A stretch of DNA of 64,000 nt from Trichormus sp. NMC-1 (lineage in GTDB: Bacteria; Cyanobacteriota; Cyanobacteriia; Cyanobacteriales; Nostocaceae): assembly GCF_001858025.1 (NCBI RefSeq), contig NZ_LZQD01000002.1:987453-1051452 (forward strand), in the 5' to 3' direction. The position numbers were made by a program, and so were the translations under genes. Every line of letters begins with the position of its first letter. Position 1 is the first letter of the stretch. The notes below the pieces were generated by a model, which had not been told where the DNA came from, did no database searches, and was given only the letters and a program-made list of their open reading frames with translations. This document shows, piece by piece, positions 16,258-25,451 of the stretch.

Positions 16258-17736
16258 ATGAAGAAAATTAATGCTAAGTTGAGCAGTTTATTAATTGACC
16301 AAGAGCAATGGAATAAAAGTATTTTTTTGTGGCTTCTTATTCTTCTGGGAATAGCTCTACCTTTTTTGCTTGTCACATATATAGATTCCTATTTTAAAGA
16401 TGATGTAAATGTATTTCATTCTTGGGTGGATTGCTGGAATCAAAGAACTTATATAGAATGCCAACTTAAAGTATCTCCTAATTATCCTGTAGCTGGACTA
16501 GCTCTAAGTGCAGGTGTAATCCATACTATAATTTCTACTTTCGGTATTATTGAGAGAACTACTGTAGATTTAATTTTTCGTTATTATTTAGCATTTTTCG
16601 ATTCTTTAAATTTTCTTTTATTTATCTGGTTAGCCAAGCTGATGCGCTTTCCTTTTCCCATTTTTATAGGTATGATTCTATTAATAATACCATCTACTTG
16701 GGTAGGAGGTGCGGTTTGGGGGCAAATTGATGGAATTTCCTTATTCTTTTGCTTACTTTCTGTAATTTGTTTTTTCAAATCATGGCGATTTAATGATATA
16801 GATACAGCGAATAAAAAAGCCTGGGAAAGTGGAATTTATTTACTTGTAGGAACTGGTAGTTTTGCTATTTATATTTTAACTAAACAGTTGGCTATATTTT
16901 CCCTACCTTTCTTTTTGATCCTTGGTCTAATAACTGCGTGGAGATTTTGGAAATTATTCCAATATAAAGGAATTGTATGGATATTTTTAGCTTTAATTTT
17001 CTTTATTTTCTTCTTTCGTAGTCTAGATAGTCTTTTGGAAGTACCTGAACAATTTCATAATTCAAGTTACTGGTTTGTATGGAAAGGGGGAGGAAGCGAA
17101 CATGGAAACAAAATTTCTGGAAACGGATTTAACATTTGGATGTTTCTGGGTCGTGATATGCGGTCTTCTTCTCATATTCCTTTTTTAAGTTTAAAATTGG
17201 GAAATCTCCAATATAACTTTAGTCCATATAAAACTGGAATTGCTTTATATTCAATATTCATATCCTTGATTTTATTTACCTGTGGAAAGGCAATTTGGAA
17301 ATCTTGCAAAAGTAAAATTTGGATTGAACAAAGAGATAAAGCAGCAGGTTACTTAATGTCTCTATTATGTTTGTTTCATGGTCTTTGCCATTTTGGTTTC
17401 AATGTTTTACTCAGTGGCACACACGAACGTTACCTATATTTAGGATATCCATTTTTACTCATTGCAATTACTTGGTTTTATATCAATCAGATTGAATTTT
17501 CTCTACGTTCAATTATATTTTGTTTCTTTGCAGCCTTAGCCTATGGATGTTTTGTTTTTTCCATTATGGGACCACTGCCACAAATACTATTCCCTTTCCA
17601 AAGACACGAATTTTTAGCCTCCCTGCATCTTTTTATCTTAGTTTTTCTCTTAGACTCATGGATACATATAAGTCAAAAGAGTATTAGCTCAATCGGTAAG
17701 ATATCTGACAATTCAAACAATAATTCCAACTTTTAA
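16258..17736 (+). CDS. Multi-pass membrane protein, GT-C glycosyltransferase-like
   Basis: A 492-residue protein with about ten to twelve predicted membrane helices. Signs of a GT-C fold: an acidic DD pair in the first extracytoplasmic loop (residues 48-49, KDDVNVFHSW), the WGQIDG motif near residue 155 and a GTHERYLYLGYP loop near 388. These resemble the WGQxD and HE motifs of eukaryotic Alg6/Gpi18-type mannosyltransferases. It would move a sugar from a lipid carrier outside the membrane; the substrate is unknown. The C-terminus is a polar Asn/Ser tail. The gene lies just after the duplicated block, is AT-rich and stands alone. Confidence 0.65.
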   Translation: MKKINAKLSSLLIDQEQWNKSIFLWLLILLGIALPFLLVTYIDSYFKDDVNVFHSWVDCWNQRTYIECQLKVSPNYPVAGLALSAGVIHTIISTFGIIERTTVDLIFRYYLAFFDSLNFLLFIWLAKLMRFPFPIFIGMILLIIPSTWVGGAVWGQIDGISLFFCLLSVICFFKSWRFNDIDTANKKAWESGIYLLVGTGSFAIYILTKQLAIFSLPFFLILGLITAWRFWKLFQYKGIVWIFLALIFFIFFFRSLDSLLEVPEQFHNSSYWFVWKGGGSEHGNKISGNGFNIWMFLGRDMRSSSHIPFLSLKLGNLQYNFSPYKTGIALYSIFISLILFTCGKAIWKSCKSKIWIEQRDKAAGYLMSLLCLFHGLCHFGFNVLLSGTHERYLYLGYPFLLIAITWFYINQIEFSLRSIIFCFFAALAYGCFVFSIMGPLPQILFPFQRHEFLASLHLFILVFLLDSWIHISQKSISSIGKISDNSNNNSNF

Positions 17737-17830
17737 CTCATTTACCTGTAATCTAGTGTAAATTTTATTTTAGGGAATGGTGAGAAAATAAGTAAGTCAA
17801 CTAATTAAACGTACAATAGAAAGTGTATAG

Positions 17831-17862
17831 ATCCCCGATTTTTTTGAAAAGAAGTCGGGGAT
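17831..17862 (+). terminator. Hairpin downstream of the GT-C-like gene
   Basis: ATCCCCGATTT...AAGTCGGGGAT, arms of about 11 bp with one G-T pair and an A/T-rich loop, about 95 bp after the stop codon. It could end transcription of the membrane protein gene. Similar TCCCCGACTT hairpins are dispersed in cyanobacterial genomes. Confidence 0.5.
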
Positions 17863-17898
17863 ATGGGTATTACGTTTTTTCAGGTTGAATTGCTTAAC

Positions 17899-17992
17899 AT
17901 ACAGCAGAATTCAGGAGTCAGGAGTAAAACTGGCGAATGTGTCTAGGTTTCAATCTTGATTCTGTACCTCATTGATCTGCAATCTGCTGTAT
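17899..17992. repeat. MITE-like element, 94 bp, ends ATACAGCAGA/TCTGCTGTAT
   Basis: Bounded by perfect 10-bp terminal inverted repeats. The interior is shared with the element at 33753-33880 (TTCAGGAGTCAGGAGTAAAA, GTCTAGGTTTCAAT, TTGATTCTGTACCTCATTGA). It has no coding capacity. Partial copies occur at 44534-44565 and 60687-60716. It lies in the leader region of recQ. Confidence 0.8.
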
Positions 17993-18073
17993 CAGGCATT
18001 CTTCTGTTAAGTTAAAACTAGTTAACAATCTCAACCCCTATCAATACAAGCATTATCTGCACAGATATTTACC

Positions 18074-20239
18074 ATGCTTCAGTATCCTCACTTAGAAAAA
18101 GCCTTAAAACATCATTTTGGTTATGATCAATTTCGCCCTGGACAAAGGCAAATTATCGAAGATGCGCTGCAAAATCGTGATTTAATGGTAATAATGCCCA
18201 CAGGTGGGGGTAAATCTCTGTGCTTTCAATTACCCGCACTCTTAAAACCAGGTTTAACAGTGGTGGTGTCACCGTTGATAGCTTTGATGCAAGATCAAGT
18301 GGAAGCACTGCGAAATAACAACATTTCTGCCACATTTCTGAATAGTAGTCTCAACGCCTATAAAGTTCGCTCTCGTGAAGAAGCGATTATGAATGGTAAA
18401 GTAAAATTACTTTATGTCGCCCCAGAACGCCTGATTAGTGACCGATTTCTCCCGCTTTTAGATGTAGTTAAAGAAAAAGTCGGGATTTCTACATTTGCTA
18501 TTGATGAAGCCCATTGTGTCTCAGAATGGGGACATGATTTTCGCCCAGAATATCGACAATTAAGATTATTAAGGAAACGCTATCCTGATGTGCCTACTGT
18601 TGCGCTGACTGCTACCGCTACAGATAGAGTCCGGGCTGATATTATTGAACAATTAGGATTAAAAAAACCCAGTATTCACATTGCTAGTTTTAACCGCCAA
18701 AATCTTTATTATGAAGTTCGTGCTAAAAGTAACCGCGCTTATGCTGAATTATTAGAAATAGTTAGAGAAAATGAAGGTTCAGGAATTATCTATTGTTTAA
18801 CTCGGAAAAAAGTTGATGAAATAACTTTAAAATTACAAAATGATAAAGTTTCAGCTTTACCTTATCATGCTGGATTAAGTGATGAAGAAAGAGCAAAAAA
18901 TCAAACTCGGTTTATTCGGGATGATGTGAGGGTAATGGTAGCGACAATTGCCTTTGGTATGGGCATTAATAAACCTGATGTGCGGTTTGTAATTCATTCT
19001 GATTTACCCCGAAATTTAGAAAGTTATTATCAAGAATCAGGTAGGGCTGGGAGAGATGATGAACCTTCTAGATGTACACTGTTTTTCAATTATGGTGATA
19101 TTAAAACTATTGAATGGAGTATTAATCAAAAACCAGATCCACAAGAACAATTAATTGCTAAACAACAATTACGTCAAGTCATTGATTATGCAGAAGGTAC
19201 AGACTGTAGACGCACAATTCAATTAGGTTACTTTGGTGAAAGATTTCCTGGAAATTGCGGAAATTGTGATAATTGTCGCTATCCCAAACCTGTGCAAGAT
19301 TGGACAATTGAAGCTATGAAGTTTTTATCTTGTGTGGCACGGTGTAAAGAAAGATATGGAATGCTTTATATTATTGAGGTGTTGCGGGGTGCAAAAAGCC
19401 AAAAAATTGCCCTCAACGGACATGATCAACTGTCTACTTACGGGATTGGGAAAGATAAGACTGTAGATGAGTGGCGGATGTTAGGGCGATCGCTCTTACA
19501 TCAAGGTATACTAGAGCAAACCGCTGATGGTTACTCGGTTTTGAAGCTTAACGCCCTTAGTTGGGAAGTAATGCGAAAACAGCGTCCAGTCTCCATTGTG
19601 GTTCCTGTAGCGCAGAAAATTTCCTTCAACAGGGGAAATATCAAAGCCGCAGAGGTAGAAATTCTGATGCACAGATTGCGATCGCTTCGTAAACACATCG
19701 CTGATGAACAATCTGTCCCACCTTACGTCATCTTTCATGATTCTACCTTGAAATTAATGGCGCAAGTACAGCCCAGAACTTTATATGAATTTGGCGAACT
19801 TTCTGGGGTAGGTAGTCACAAATTAGCCGAATATGGCGATAAATTTTTGGCAGAAATTCAAGCCTATCGTCAAGAACAAGGTTTACAGCCATCAACAGCT
19901 AATCAAGTAAATTACTCACAGGTTAATAACTTTCCTTCTGATACAGAATTAACAACACTTCAGTTATATCAGCAGGGTTTTAGTATTGAAGAAATTGCTC
20001 AAAAACGCAATATTCGCCCTACCACAATTATCCGTCATTTGGCAGATTTAATTGAGAAAAATCAACCTGTAGATTTAAGTCAATTAGTAACTCTAGAACA
20101 TCAACAAAAAATTTGGCAAGTTCTAGAAGTCCTCGGCGATATTGCCCTGACACCCATTCGGGATTATTTAGGTGAAAGCTATAGTTTTGATGAAATTCGC
20201 TTAGTGCGAGGAAAGTGGAGACGAGAAAAACTTAAGTAA
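18074..20239 (+). CDS. recQ: ATP-dependent DNA helicase RecQ
   Basis: A 721-residue RecQ with full architecture: Walker A TGGGKS (residues 43-48), the DEAH box in FAIDEAHCVSEWGHDFRPEY, helicase motif VI QESGRAGRDDEP, the RQC zinc site with four Cys (CRRTIQLGYFGERFPGNCGNCDNC, about 378-401) and an HRDC domain (about 535-610, MHRLRSLRKHIADEQSVPPYVIFHD). The C-terminal 100 residues add a helix-turn-helix-like part (LYQQGFSIEEIAQKRNIRPTTIIRHLADLIEK) seen in many bacterial RecQ proteins. It unwinds DNA 3' to 5' in recombination and stalled-fork repair. The ATG at 18074 fits the usual MLQYPHLEKALKHHFGYDQFR start. Confidence 0.97.
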   Translation: MLQYPHLEKALKHHFGYDQFRPGQRQIIEDALQNRDLMVIMPTGGGKSLCFQLPALLKPGLTVVVSPLIALMQDQVEALRNNNISATFLNSSLNAYKVRSREEAIMNGKVKLLYVAPERLISDRFLPLLDVVKEKVGISTFAIDEAHCVSEWGHDFRPEYRQLRLLRKRYPDVPTVALTATATDRVRADIIEQLGLKKPSIHIASFNRQNLYYEVRAKSNRAYAELLEIVRENEGSGIIYCLTRKKVDEITLKLQNDKVSALPYHAGLSDEERAKNQTRFIRDDVRVMVATIAFGMGINKPDVRFVIHSDLPRNLESYYQESGRAGRDDEPSRCTLFFNYGDIKTIEWSINQKPDPQEQLIAKQQLRQVIDYAEGTDCRRTIQLGYFGERFPGNCGNCDNCRYPKPVQDWTIEAMKFLSCVARCKERYGMLYIIEVLRGAKSQKIALNGHDQLSTYGIGKDKTVDEWRMLGRSLLHQGILEQTADGYSVLKLNALSWEVMRKQRPVSIVVPVAQKISFNRGNIKAAEVEILMHRLRSLRKHIADEQSVPPYVIFHDSTLKLMAQVQPRTLYEFGELSGVGSHKLAEYGDKFLAEIQAYRQEQGLQPSTANQVNYSQVNNFPSDTELTTLQLYQQGFSIEEIAQKRNIRPTTIIRHLADLIEKNQPVDLSQLVTLEHQQKIWQVLEVLGDIALTPIRDYLGESYSFDEIRLVRGKWRREKLK

Positions 20240-20314
20240 CTTTATTGCTATTTAATTTTAGCATATATGGTGCGATCGCTGATATTTTTAGTCTGAGAAT
20301 AAGCATTGCATGAA

Positions 20315-22447
20315 TTATTGAATACTTAAGAAATCCTCGGACTTTAGGACGAGGAGGTTTGGGTTAAACTCTCCGTGAACAGTGATTAGTAAAGCTTGTA
20401 TTAAAGCCTGTGCTTTTAGGAGTATCTCTGCAAATTCCGCTGGCGGCTCAGATAAAGCCACAATACCACCTCCCACACCGATAGAGGTTTCATGGGGAGT
20501 TATGAGTGCAGCGCGAATCACAATATTCAAATCAGCTGCACCATTGAGCGCCAAAAACCCAATTGCACCAGAATAAATCCCCCGTGCCTCTGGCTCTAAT
20601 CTATCAATAATTTGCATAGTTCTAATTTTTGGCGCACCAGTCATGGAACCGCCAGGAAAAGCCATGCGGATACAGTCAGTTGCTCCCATATTTGGACGCA
20701 AACGACCGCGAATAGTAGATACAAGTTGATGTACAGTCGCATAGGTTTCCACATCCATTAAGTGAGGAACATGAATACTACCAACTTCGCAAACTCGACC
20801 TAAATCATTGCGTAACAAATCGACAATCATCAAATTTTCAGCGCGGTCTTTTTCGCTATTACGCAAAATTTCCCGCAAAATAAAATCTTCTTCAGGAGTT
20901 TTTCCCCTAGCCAGAGTTCCCTTAATAGGCTTAGTTTCTACCCAGCCTTGAGAATCAATTCGTAAGAATCTTTCTGGAGAAGAACAAGCAACAGCAATAT
21001 CACCAAAACGCAGAAAAGCTGAATAAGGTGCAGGATTAATTCGGCGTAAAGTCCGATAAAATGCAAGTGGTTCAGGAATAGTTTTTGTATACAATTTATT
21101 AGTCAAGCAGACTTGATAACTTTCCCCTTCATAAATTTCTTGTAAACATTCTTTAATATCATCTATATAATTTTTGTAATCACGACTTAATCGGAAGATC
21201 ACAGACTCCTGACTTTGGGGAAAAATTGGCGGTAACGGTGGTAGTTTACGAAGTTGTTGTTTTGTTGACTCAAACCAAACTTCTGCTAAATGGAATTCAT
21301 CTTTTTTCGTCAGACATAAAAGATAAGTTGTTTTTTCTTGGTGATCAAATACAATAATTTGGTCAGCTAAGATAAAAATTGCATCAGGAAGAGATGAAGA
21401 ATGAATTAATTTTGAGCCACATTCTGCCTTCAGCTCATAACCGAAATAACCAACAAATCCGCAATTGAAATCAAAAGGTAAATCATCAGAATTGCAGGAT
21501 CTTTTCTCAAGTTCTTTTTTAAGATAATCAAAAATACTTTCTATACGATGTGTGACTTTACCTGATTGCGTAATCGTTAATTCCTGACCTTGGGTACAGT
21601 ACTCCACCACCTGACTATTTAAACCACTTCCAGCACCCATAAAAGAGAAGCGAGCTAGACCAGGTTCAACTCTGCTACTATCAAGCCAAAAGGCATTTTT
21701 TTCTTTTCCAAACAAATGCACAAATACCTGTTCTGCATCAGGGTAGATATCTAGTTTTTGACTCAAAACAGTAAATTGCTGCTTTAAATCTTGAGCAGGA
21801 TAGCTAGTTGAAATTAGAGAATTATCTTTAAATTGTCTTGGGTGATCAGAAATTAATTGTTGTTGATAAAATTGTAAAGTAATTTTTTTAAAGTTTTCAA
21901 GAATATTTTTACCATATTCAGTGCAAATTGATTCAGGATGAAACTGCACACCCCAAAATGGTAAATGACGATGACGTAAACCCATTACAATTCCTTCTTC
22001 AGTCCAAGCAGTTTTTTCTAGACAACTTGGTAAATCTTCAGAAATAATCAATGAATGATAACGTACCACAGAGAAACTTTTAGGAATTCCCTGAAATAAC
22101 TCCAAGCTATTATGATAAATTTTGCTCAATCTTCCATGTCTAACTTCGGGTGCATGAATCACCTTAGCACCATATAAATAACCTAGTCCTTGATGACCAA
22201 GACAAACACCAAGTAAGGGGACATTTATATTTTGGATTACCTGCTGACAAATGCCGAAGTCTTGAGATTTTTCTGGACGACCGGGACCAGGAGAAATTAC
22301 TATATTATCAAATTTTAGTTGCCTTAATTCGTCCCAATCAATTTGATCATTATGAATTACAATAGGAGGCTGTCCATTTACTTCGGCAATCAGCTGATAT
22401 AGATTAAATGTATAAGAATCGTAGTTATCAATAATCAGTGTTTGCAC
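20315..22447 (-). CDS. pabB: Fused aminodeoxychorismate synthase, PabA-PabB
   Basis: A 710-residue bifunctional enzyme making 4-amino-4-deoxychorismate from chorismate and glutamine, the first step to p-aminobenzoate and folate. The N-terminal class I amidotransferase (1-195) has the catalytic Cys82 in LLGVCLGHQGLGYL and the HPES motif. The C-terminal chorismate-binding part (about 230-690) has ACSSPERFLRID, the KPIKGTLARG motif whose Lys marks PabB rather than TrpE (which has PIAGT), and GGSMTGAPKIRTMQIID. The C-terminal tail after ALIQALL (about 20 residues) looks non-conserved and covers a small CCTCG/CGAGG inverted repeat, so the 3' end may have been altered. It is convergent with recQ. 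Confidence 0.93.
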   Translation of the reverse strand: MQTLIIDNYDSYTFNLYQLIAEVNGQPPIVIHNDQIDWDELRQLKFDNIVISPGPGRPEKSQDFGICQQVIQNINVPLLGVCLGHQGLGYLYGAKVIHAPEVRHGRLSKIYHNSLELFQGIPKSFSVVRYHSLIISEDLPSCLEKTAWTEEGIVMGLRHRHLPFWGVQFHPESICTEYGKNILENFKKITLQFYQQQLISDHPRQFKDNSLISTSYPAQDLKQQFTVLSQKLDIYPDAEQVFVHLFGKEKNAFWLDSSRVEPGLARFSFMGAGSGLNSQVVEYCTQGQELTITQSGKVTHRIESIFDYLKKELEKRSCNSDDLPFDFNCGFVGYFGYELKAECGSKLIHSSSLPDAIFILADQIIVFDHQEKTTYLLCLTKKDEFHLAEVWFESTKQQLRKLPPLPPIFPQSQESVIFRLSRDYKNYIDDIKECLQEIYEGESYQVCLTNKLYTKTIPEPLAFYRTLRRINPAPYSAFLRFGDIAVACSSPERFLRIDSQGWVETKPIKGTLARGKTPEEDFILREILRNSEKDRAENLMIVDLLRNDLGRVCEVGSIHVPHLMDVETYATVHQLVSTIRGRLRPNMGATDCIRMAFPGGSMTGAPKIRTMQIIDRLEPEARGIYSGAIGFLALNGAADLNIVIRAALITPHETSIGVGGGIVALSEPPAEFAEILLKAQALIQALLITVHGEFNPNLLVLKSEDFLSIQ

Positions 22448-22501
22448 TCAAAAATCCCCTTTGTATCTTCTGTTGGTAAATTGCGTCTTTATCAGGAAAA
22501 A

Positions 22502-23425
22502 TTAACTCACTTCATCTACAGGTAAGACATCATGAAAATGGTTATAGTCAACATAGCGATTTCCATCAGGCGTGTGGTGCATAATATCAACAAATCTACT
22601 ATTCCATAAAATCTCATTAGCACCATAACTATGACGAGCATGAACAATCTGTGCCACAGTTTCATCAATACCACTAACAGAAACCATCAATAAAGTATTG
22701 GTGTGAGTTAGTAATTCTGCCGTCATGCCATAGAGAGGGCTAGACTCATCAATAATATGCATTACTAGCCAGGATAAAGAGAAATTAGGTGTCTGATTGC
22801 GTAAAAGTTTGAGATCATAAATTCGCCGCATGGAATATCCTTCGACTGTGATTTCGTCACGCATTAAATACATCCGCATCTGTGCTTCTAAAATCATATT
22901 CCGGCGCTGGTTAGCGGTACGAAATATCAGGGTGGGGACTCCTTCATGGAGTGTGATCACAGCTACACGACTAAATATTACACGGGCAGTTGGTCGAGAG
23001 AAACGAGCAAAGGCTAATCCTGTCATCACCGCAATTCCCACCACACCAATCATTGCTTCAATAGTGACAATGATATTGGCATACGTTGTTTTTGGATACA
23101 TTGCACCGTAGCCAATAGATGCCAATGTTTGCACACTGAAGAAAAAGGCATCTGAAAAAGAACCTGGTTGAGCATTAGCTATACAATCTCCTCCTAGCAA
23201 GTAGGCAAAGGCAAAAAAAGCATTAATAACCACATAAAAAATACAAGCTAGAAGCAAGAAACCAAGCCAGGGAATCGTGAGGAGCAAATGATAAGGATCA
23301 CGCCAATAAGAATGCCATGCACCCATACCCATGATCTCAAATTGTCCATTGTGGATCTTGATATGAACTCGCGGGATTATACCTTTTTTTTGCTTCCTGG
23401 ACTGTCTCTGCAATCGAAATTTCAT
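22502..23425 (-). CDS. Inward-rectifier potassium channel, KirBac family
   Basis: A 307-residue Kir-type channel. Order: a cytoplasmic slide-helix region (WHSYWRDPYHLLLTIPW, 37-53), TM1 (about 50-75), the pore helix DAFFFSVQTLAS, the selectivity filter SIGYG (103-107; most Kir channels have TIGYG), TM2 (about 115-140) and the large beta-rich C-terminal domain (VPTLIFRTANQRRNMILEAQMRMYLMRDE, a Kir signature) to the end. It conducts K+ across the membrane. The Ser for Thr in the filter is worth noting. Its start is only 42 bp from the likely MFS transporter start on the other strand. Confidence 0.92.
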   Translation of the reverse strand: MKFRLQRQSRKQKKGIIPRVHIKIHNGQFEIMGMGAWHSYWRDPYHLLLTIPWLGFLLLACIFYVVINAFFAFAYLLGGDCIANAQPGSFSDAFFFSVQTLASIGYGAMYPKTTYANIIVTIEAMIGVVGIAVMTGLAFARFSRPTARVIFSRVAVITLHEGVPTLIFRTANQRRNMILEAQMRMYLMRDEITVEGYSMRRIYDLKLLRNQTPNFSLSWLVMHIIDESSPLYGMTAELLTHTNTLLMVSVSGIDETVAQIVHARHSYGANEILWNSRFVDIMHHTPDGNRYVDYNHFHDVLPVDEVS

Positions 23426-23467
23426 GGGGAGTAACCAAAAGCATGATGAATGGTAGTATGGCTAGAT

Positions 23468-24694
23468 ATGAATGCAGCTATAAAGCACAAACCTGATAGT
23501 TATTTATTCCTGATGAATCGCAATTTTTGGATTATTGCTTTAATTGCCTTTGTGAACTCCCTGAGTTTTACAATTTTAATTCCCATTATCTATCTTTATG
23601 GCAAACAATTTGGTCTGAGCGATTTCCAAACGAGTTTATTATTTTCCGTTTACTCTATCGCTCAGTTTTTCGCAACTCCTGTGATTGGTAAATTGTCCGA
23701 CCGTTTTGGACGTAAGCCTTTACTAATCATCAGTTTAGCGGGAACAGTCATCGCTAACTCCATAGCTGGAACTGCAACAACTGCGGGACTGCTTTTTTTC
23801 GCCAGATTTTTAGATGGTATCACCGGTGGTAATGCTTCTGTTGCCCAAGCAGTAATTTCTGATATCACCAGCCCAAAAAATCGCGCTCAAGCGTTTGGAA
23901 TTTATGGGGCTGCAATGGGTTTAGGCTTTGTCTTAGGGCCAGCTACTAGCTTGTTAGCACAACAGTTTTCTTTGGGGGCTGCTTTTTTAGTTTCTGGTGC
24001 AGTTGCGTTTGTCGCTTTGTTAGTGACAATCTTCTTCTTACCTGAAACTCTCCAAAATCAAGCTACCAAATCTAAGAACATTTTTGATTTAGGCTTAGGA
24101 AATTTAATTAAAGGTTTAGCAATGCCGGGAGTGGGTATTTTGCTCTTCATTAATTTTTTAACGGGAACAACTTTTACGATGTTTACCTATGCTTTTCAAC
24201 CTTACTTTATTCAAGTTTTAGGTCAAAATAGTAAGTCTTTAACATTGTTGTTTTTATTATTTGGCATCTTAGCTGTGATTATGCAAACCTGGGGAGTTTC
24301 TGTGATGAGTAAGAAAATTGATGTTGTTAAAATATTATTTTTAGGGTTGTTTTTTCGGAGTTTTTCATTTGCTTTGATGCCAATTTTTCCTAATATTACT
24401 TATTTTGTGATTGTCAGTATTATGTTTTCAATATTTAATTCTTTAGTCCAACCGATGATTAGCACGTTAATTTCTCTCAATGCTCAACCACAAGATCAGG
24501 GAACTGCATTGGGTTTAAATGCATCTTATTTAAGTATTTCTAATGGTCTTGGCCCTGTAATTGCTGGAGTTATTGTCAAACAATCTCATCCCATTACCTA
24601 TGGCTATCCTTTATATTTAGCAGGATTTTTAACATTTTTTGTTTTAGTTTTTGCAATATATAATCGGAGAAGATATACACCTAGTCATGGGTAA
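23468..24694 (+). CDS. Major facilitator superfamily transporter, DHA1/TetA-like
   Basis: About 408 residues with 12 predicted helices. The A motif GKLSDRFGRKPLLI sits between helices 2 and 3, and the C motif GAAMGLGFVLGPATSLLA in helix 5 is a mark of drug/H+ antiporters. The substrate is unknown. I chose the ATG at 23468 (MNAAIKHKPDS); an ATG at 23450 is also in frame, but would leave only 24 bp to the divergent channel gene, and a Met at 23513 is a third choice. It ends before a hairpin that separates it from the convergent DUF2382 gene. Confidence 0.88.
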   Translation: MNAAIKHKPDSYLFLMNRNFWIIALIAFVNSLSFTILIPIIYLYGKQFGLSDFQTSLLFSVYSIAQFFATPVIGKLSDRFGRKPLLIISLAGTVIANSIAGTATTAGLLFFARFLDGITGGNASVAQAVISDITSPKNRAQAFGIYGAAMGLGFVLGPATSLLAQQFSLGAAFLVSGAVAFVALLVTIFFLPETLQNQATKSKNIFDLGLGNLIKGLAMPGVGILLFINFLTGTTFTMFTYAFQPYFIQVLGQNSKSLTLLFLLFGILAVIMQTWGVSVMSKKIDVVKILFLGLFFRSFSFALMPIFPNITYFVIVSIMFSIFNSLVQPMISTLISLNAQPQDQGTALGLNASYLSISNGLGPVIAGVIVKQSHPITYGYPLYLAGFLTFFVLVFAIYNRRRYTPSHG

Positions 24695-24712
24695 TTGATA
24701 ATTCATAAAAAA

Positions 24713-24729
24713 GGTGGGCAATGCCCACC
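24713..24729. terminator. Bidirectional hairpin between MFS and DUF2382 genes
   Basis: GGTGGGC-AAT-GCCCACC, preceded by A6 and followed by CTAAAAA, so a U tract would occur on the minus-strand RNA. It lies between convergent gene ends and is a likely terminator for the minus-strand gene. Confidence 0.65.
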
Positions 24730-24744
24730 CTAAAAATAACTACT

Positions 24745-24780
24745 ATGAAAACTTTTATGAAAACTTTTATGAAAACTTTG
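24745..24780. repeat. 12-bp tandem repeat (ATGAAAACTTTT)x3
   Basis: Three copies, the last ending in G; they overlap the final codons of the DUF2382 gene at 24767. The repeat therefore sets the C-terminus of that protein (QQPKFS). Confidence 0.85.
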
Positions 24781-25297
24781 GTTGTTGACTGTGAGAACAG
24801 CGGTTAAACCATTCTTGATACTTTTGCTGTTGGGACTCATTTTCTAGGATAATTGCCAATTTTATTTTCTGGCATCCATGATTTTGTTCCAGAGCGATCG
24901 CATTTAAAAGTAAACTAGCAATTTTTGGGGAACTCAACTCACCACTGACCATGAAATTACTGTCAAAATTTGTAAATTGCGGTATTTCTCCTATGGTTAA
25001 CTCTACACCGGAAATTTCACCTTGACTTAAATCAATTTCTGCTAGTTGTTTATGCTCTGGACTAACTTGTTCAACAATCAACTTTTCCCGGCGGACAGGA
25101 ACTTGTATCATGTGAGTTTCAATTACTTTACGAACAATAACCTCTCCTACTTTCTGTTTGTGATTATTAACAACCAATTTTTCTTCTAGAAGAGAGATAA
25201 TTTTTTCCTCAACCACTGCTGAATATTCTAAATTGACAGAGGTATTTGTTTCTAGCTTATGGTCGTTTATTGTTTCCGAGCTTAAATATTCAGGCAT
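24767..25297 (-). CDS. DUF2382 (YsnF/AvaK-type) domain protein
   Basis: A 176-residue protein with one DUF2382 unit at about residues 35-80 (SLLEEKLVVNNHKQKVGEVIVRKVIETHMIQVPVRREKLIVEQV). This matches the pattern in the neighbouring larger protein (RLYEERLIANKQRRKMGEVTVGKHVET). The domain is linked in the literature to stress proteins, but its biochemistry is unknown. The flanks are not recognisable. It lies 154 bp downstream of the PRC-barrel gene on the same strand with a strong hairpin between them, so it probably has its own promoter. Confidence 0.8.
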   Translation of the reverse strand: MPEYLSSETINDHKLETNTSVNLEYSAVVEEKIISLLEEKLVVNNHKQKVGEVIVRKVIETHMIQVPVRREKLIVEQVSPEHKQLAEIDLSQGEISGVELTIGEIPQFTNFDSNFMVSGELSSPKIASLLLNAIALEQNHGCQKIKLAIILENESQQQKYQEWFNRCSHSQQPKFS

Positions 25298-25367
25298 ATA
25301 CTTTATTTATCATGGTTCTATGTTAATGTCAGCCGATTGATGACTTCTTTTTTTCAACGAAATTATT

Positions 25368-25387
25368 TAGCCCGCCTGAGCGGGCTA
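25368..25387 (-). terminator. Strong hairpin after the PRC-barrel/DUF2382 gene
   Basis: TAGCCCGC-CTGA-GCGGGCTA, a perfect 8-bp stem, about 65 bp beyond the stop of the gene ending at 25452. On the minus strand it is followed by AAATAATTTCG, so the T tract is weak. A second CCTCAG/CTGAGG hairpin follows at about 25397-25422. Confidence 0.6.
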
Positions 25388-25451
25388 ACTTAGTGTAACC
25401 TCAGCCTTACAGCTAGACTGAGGAAAACTATTGTCATTTTTTCAAAACTAT

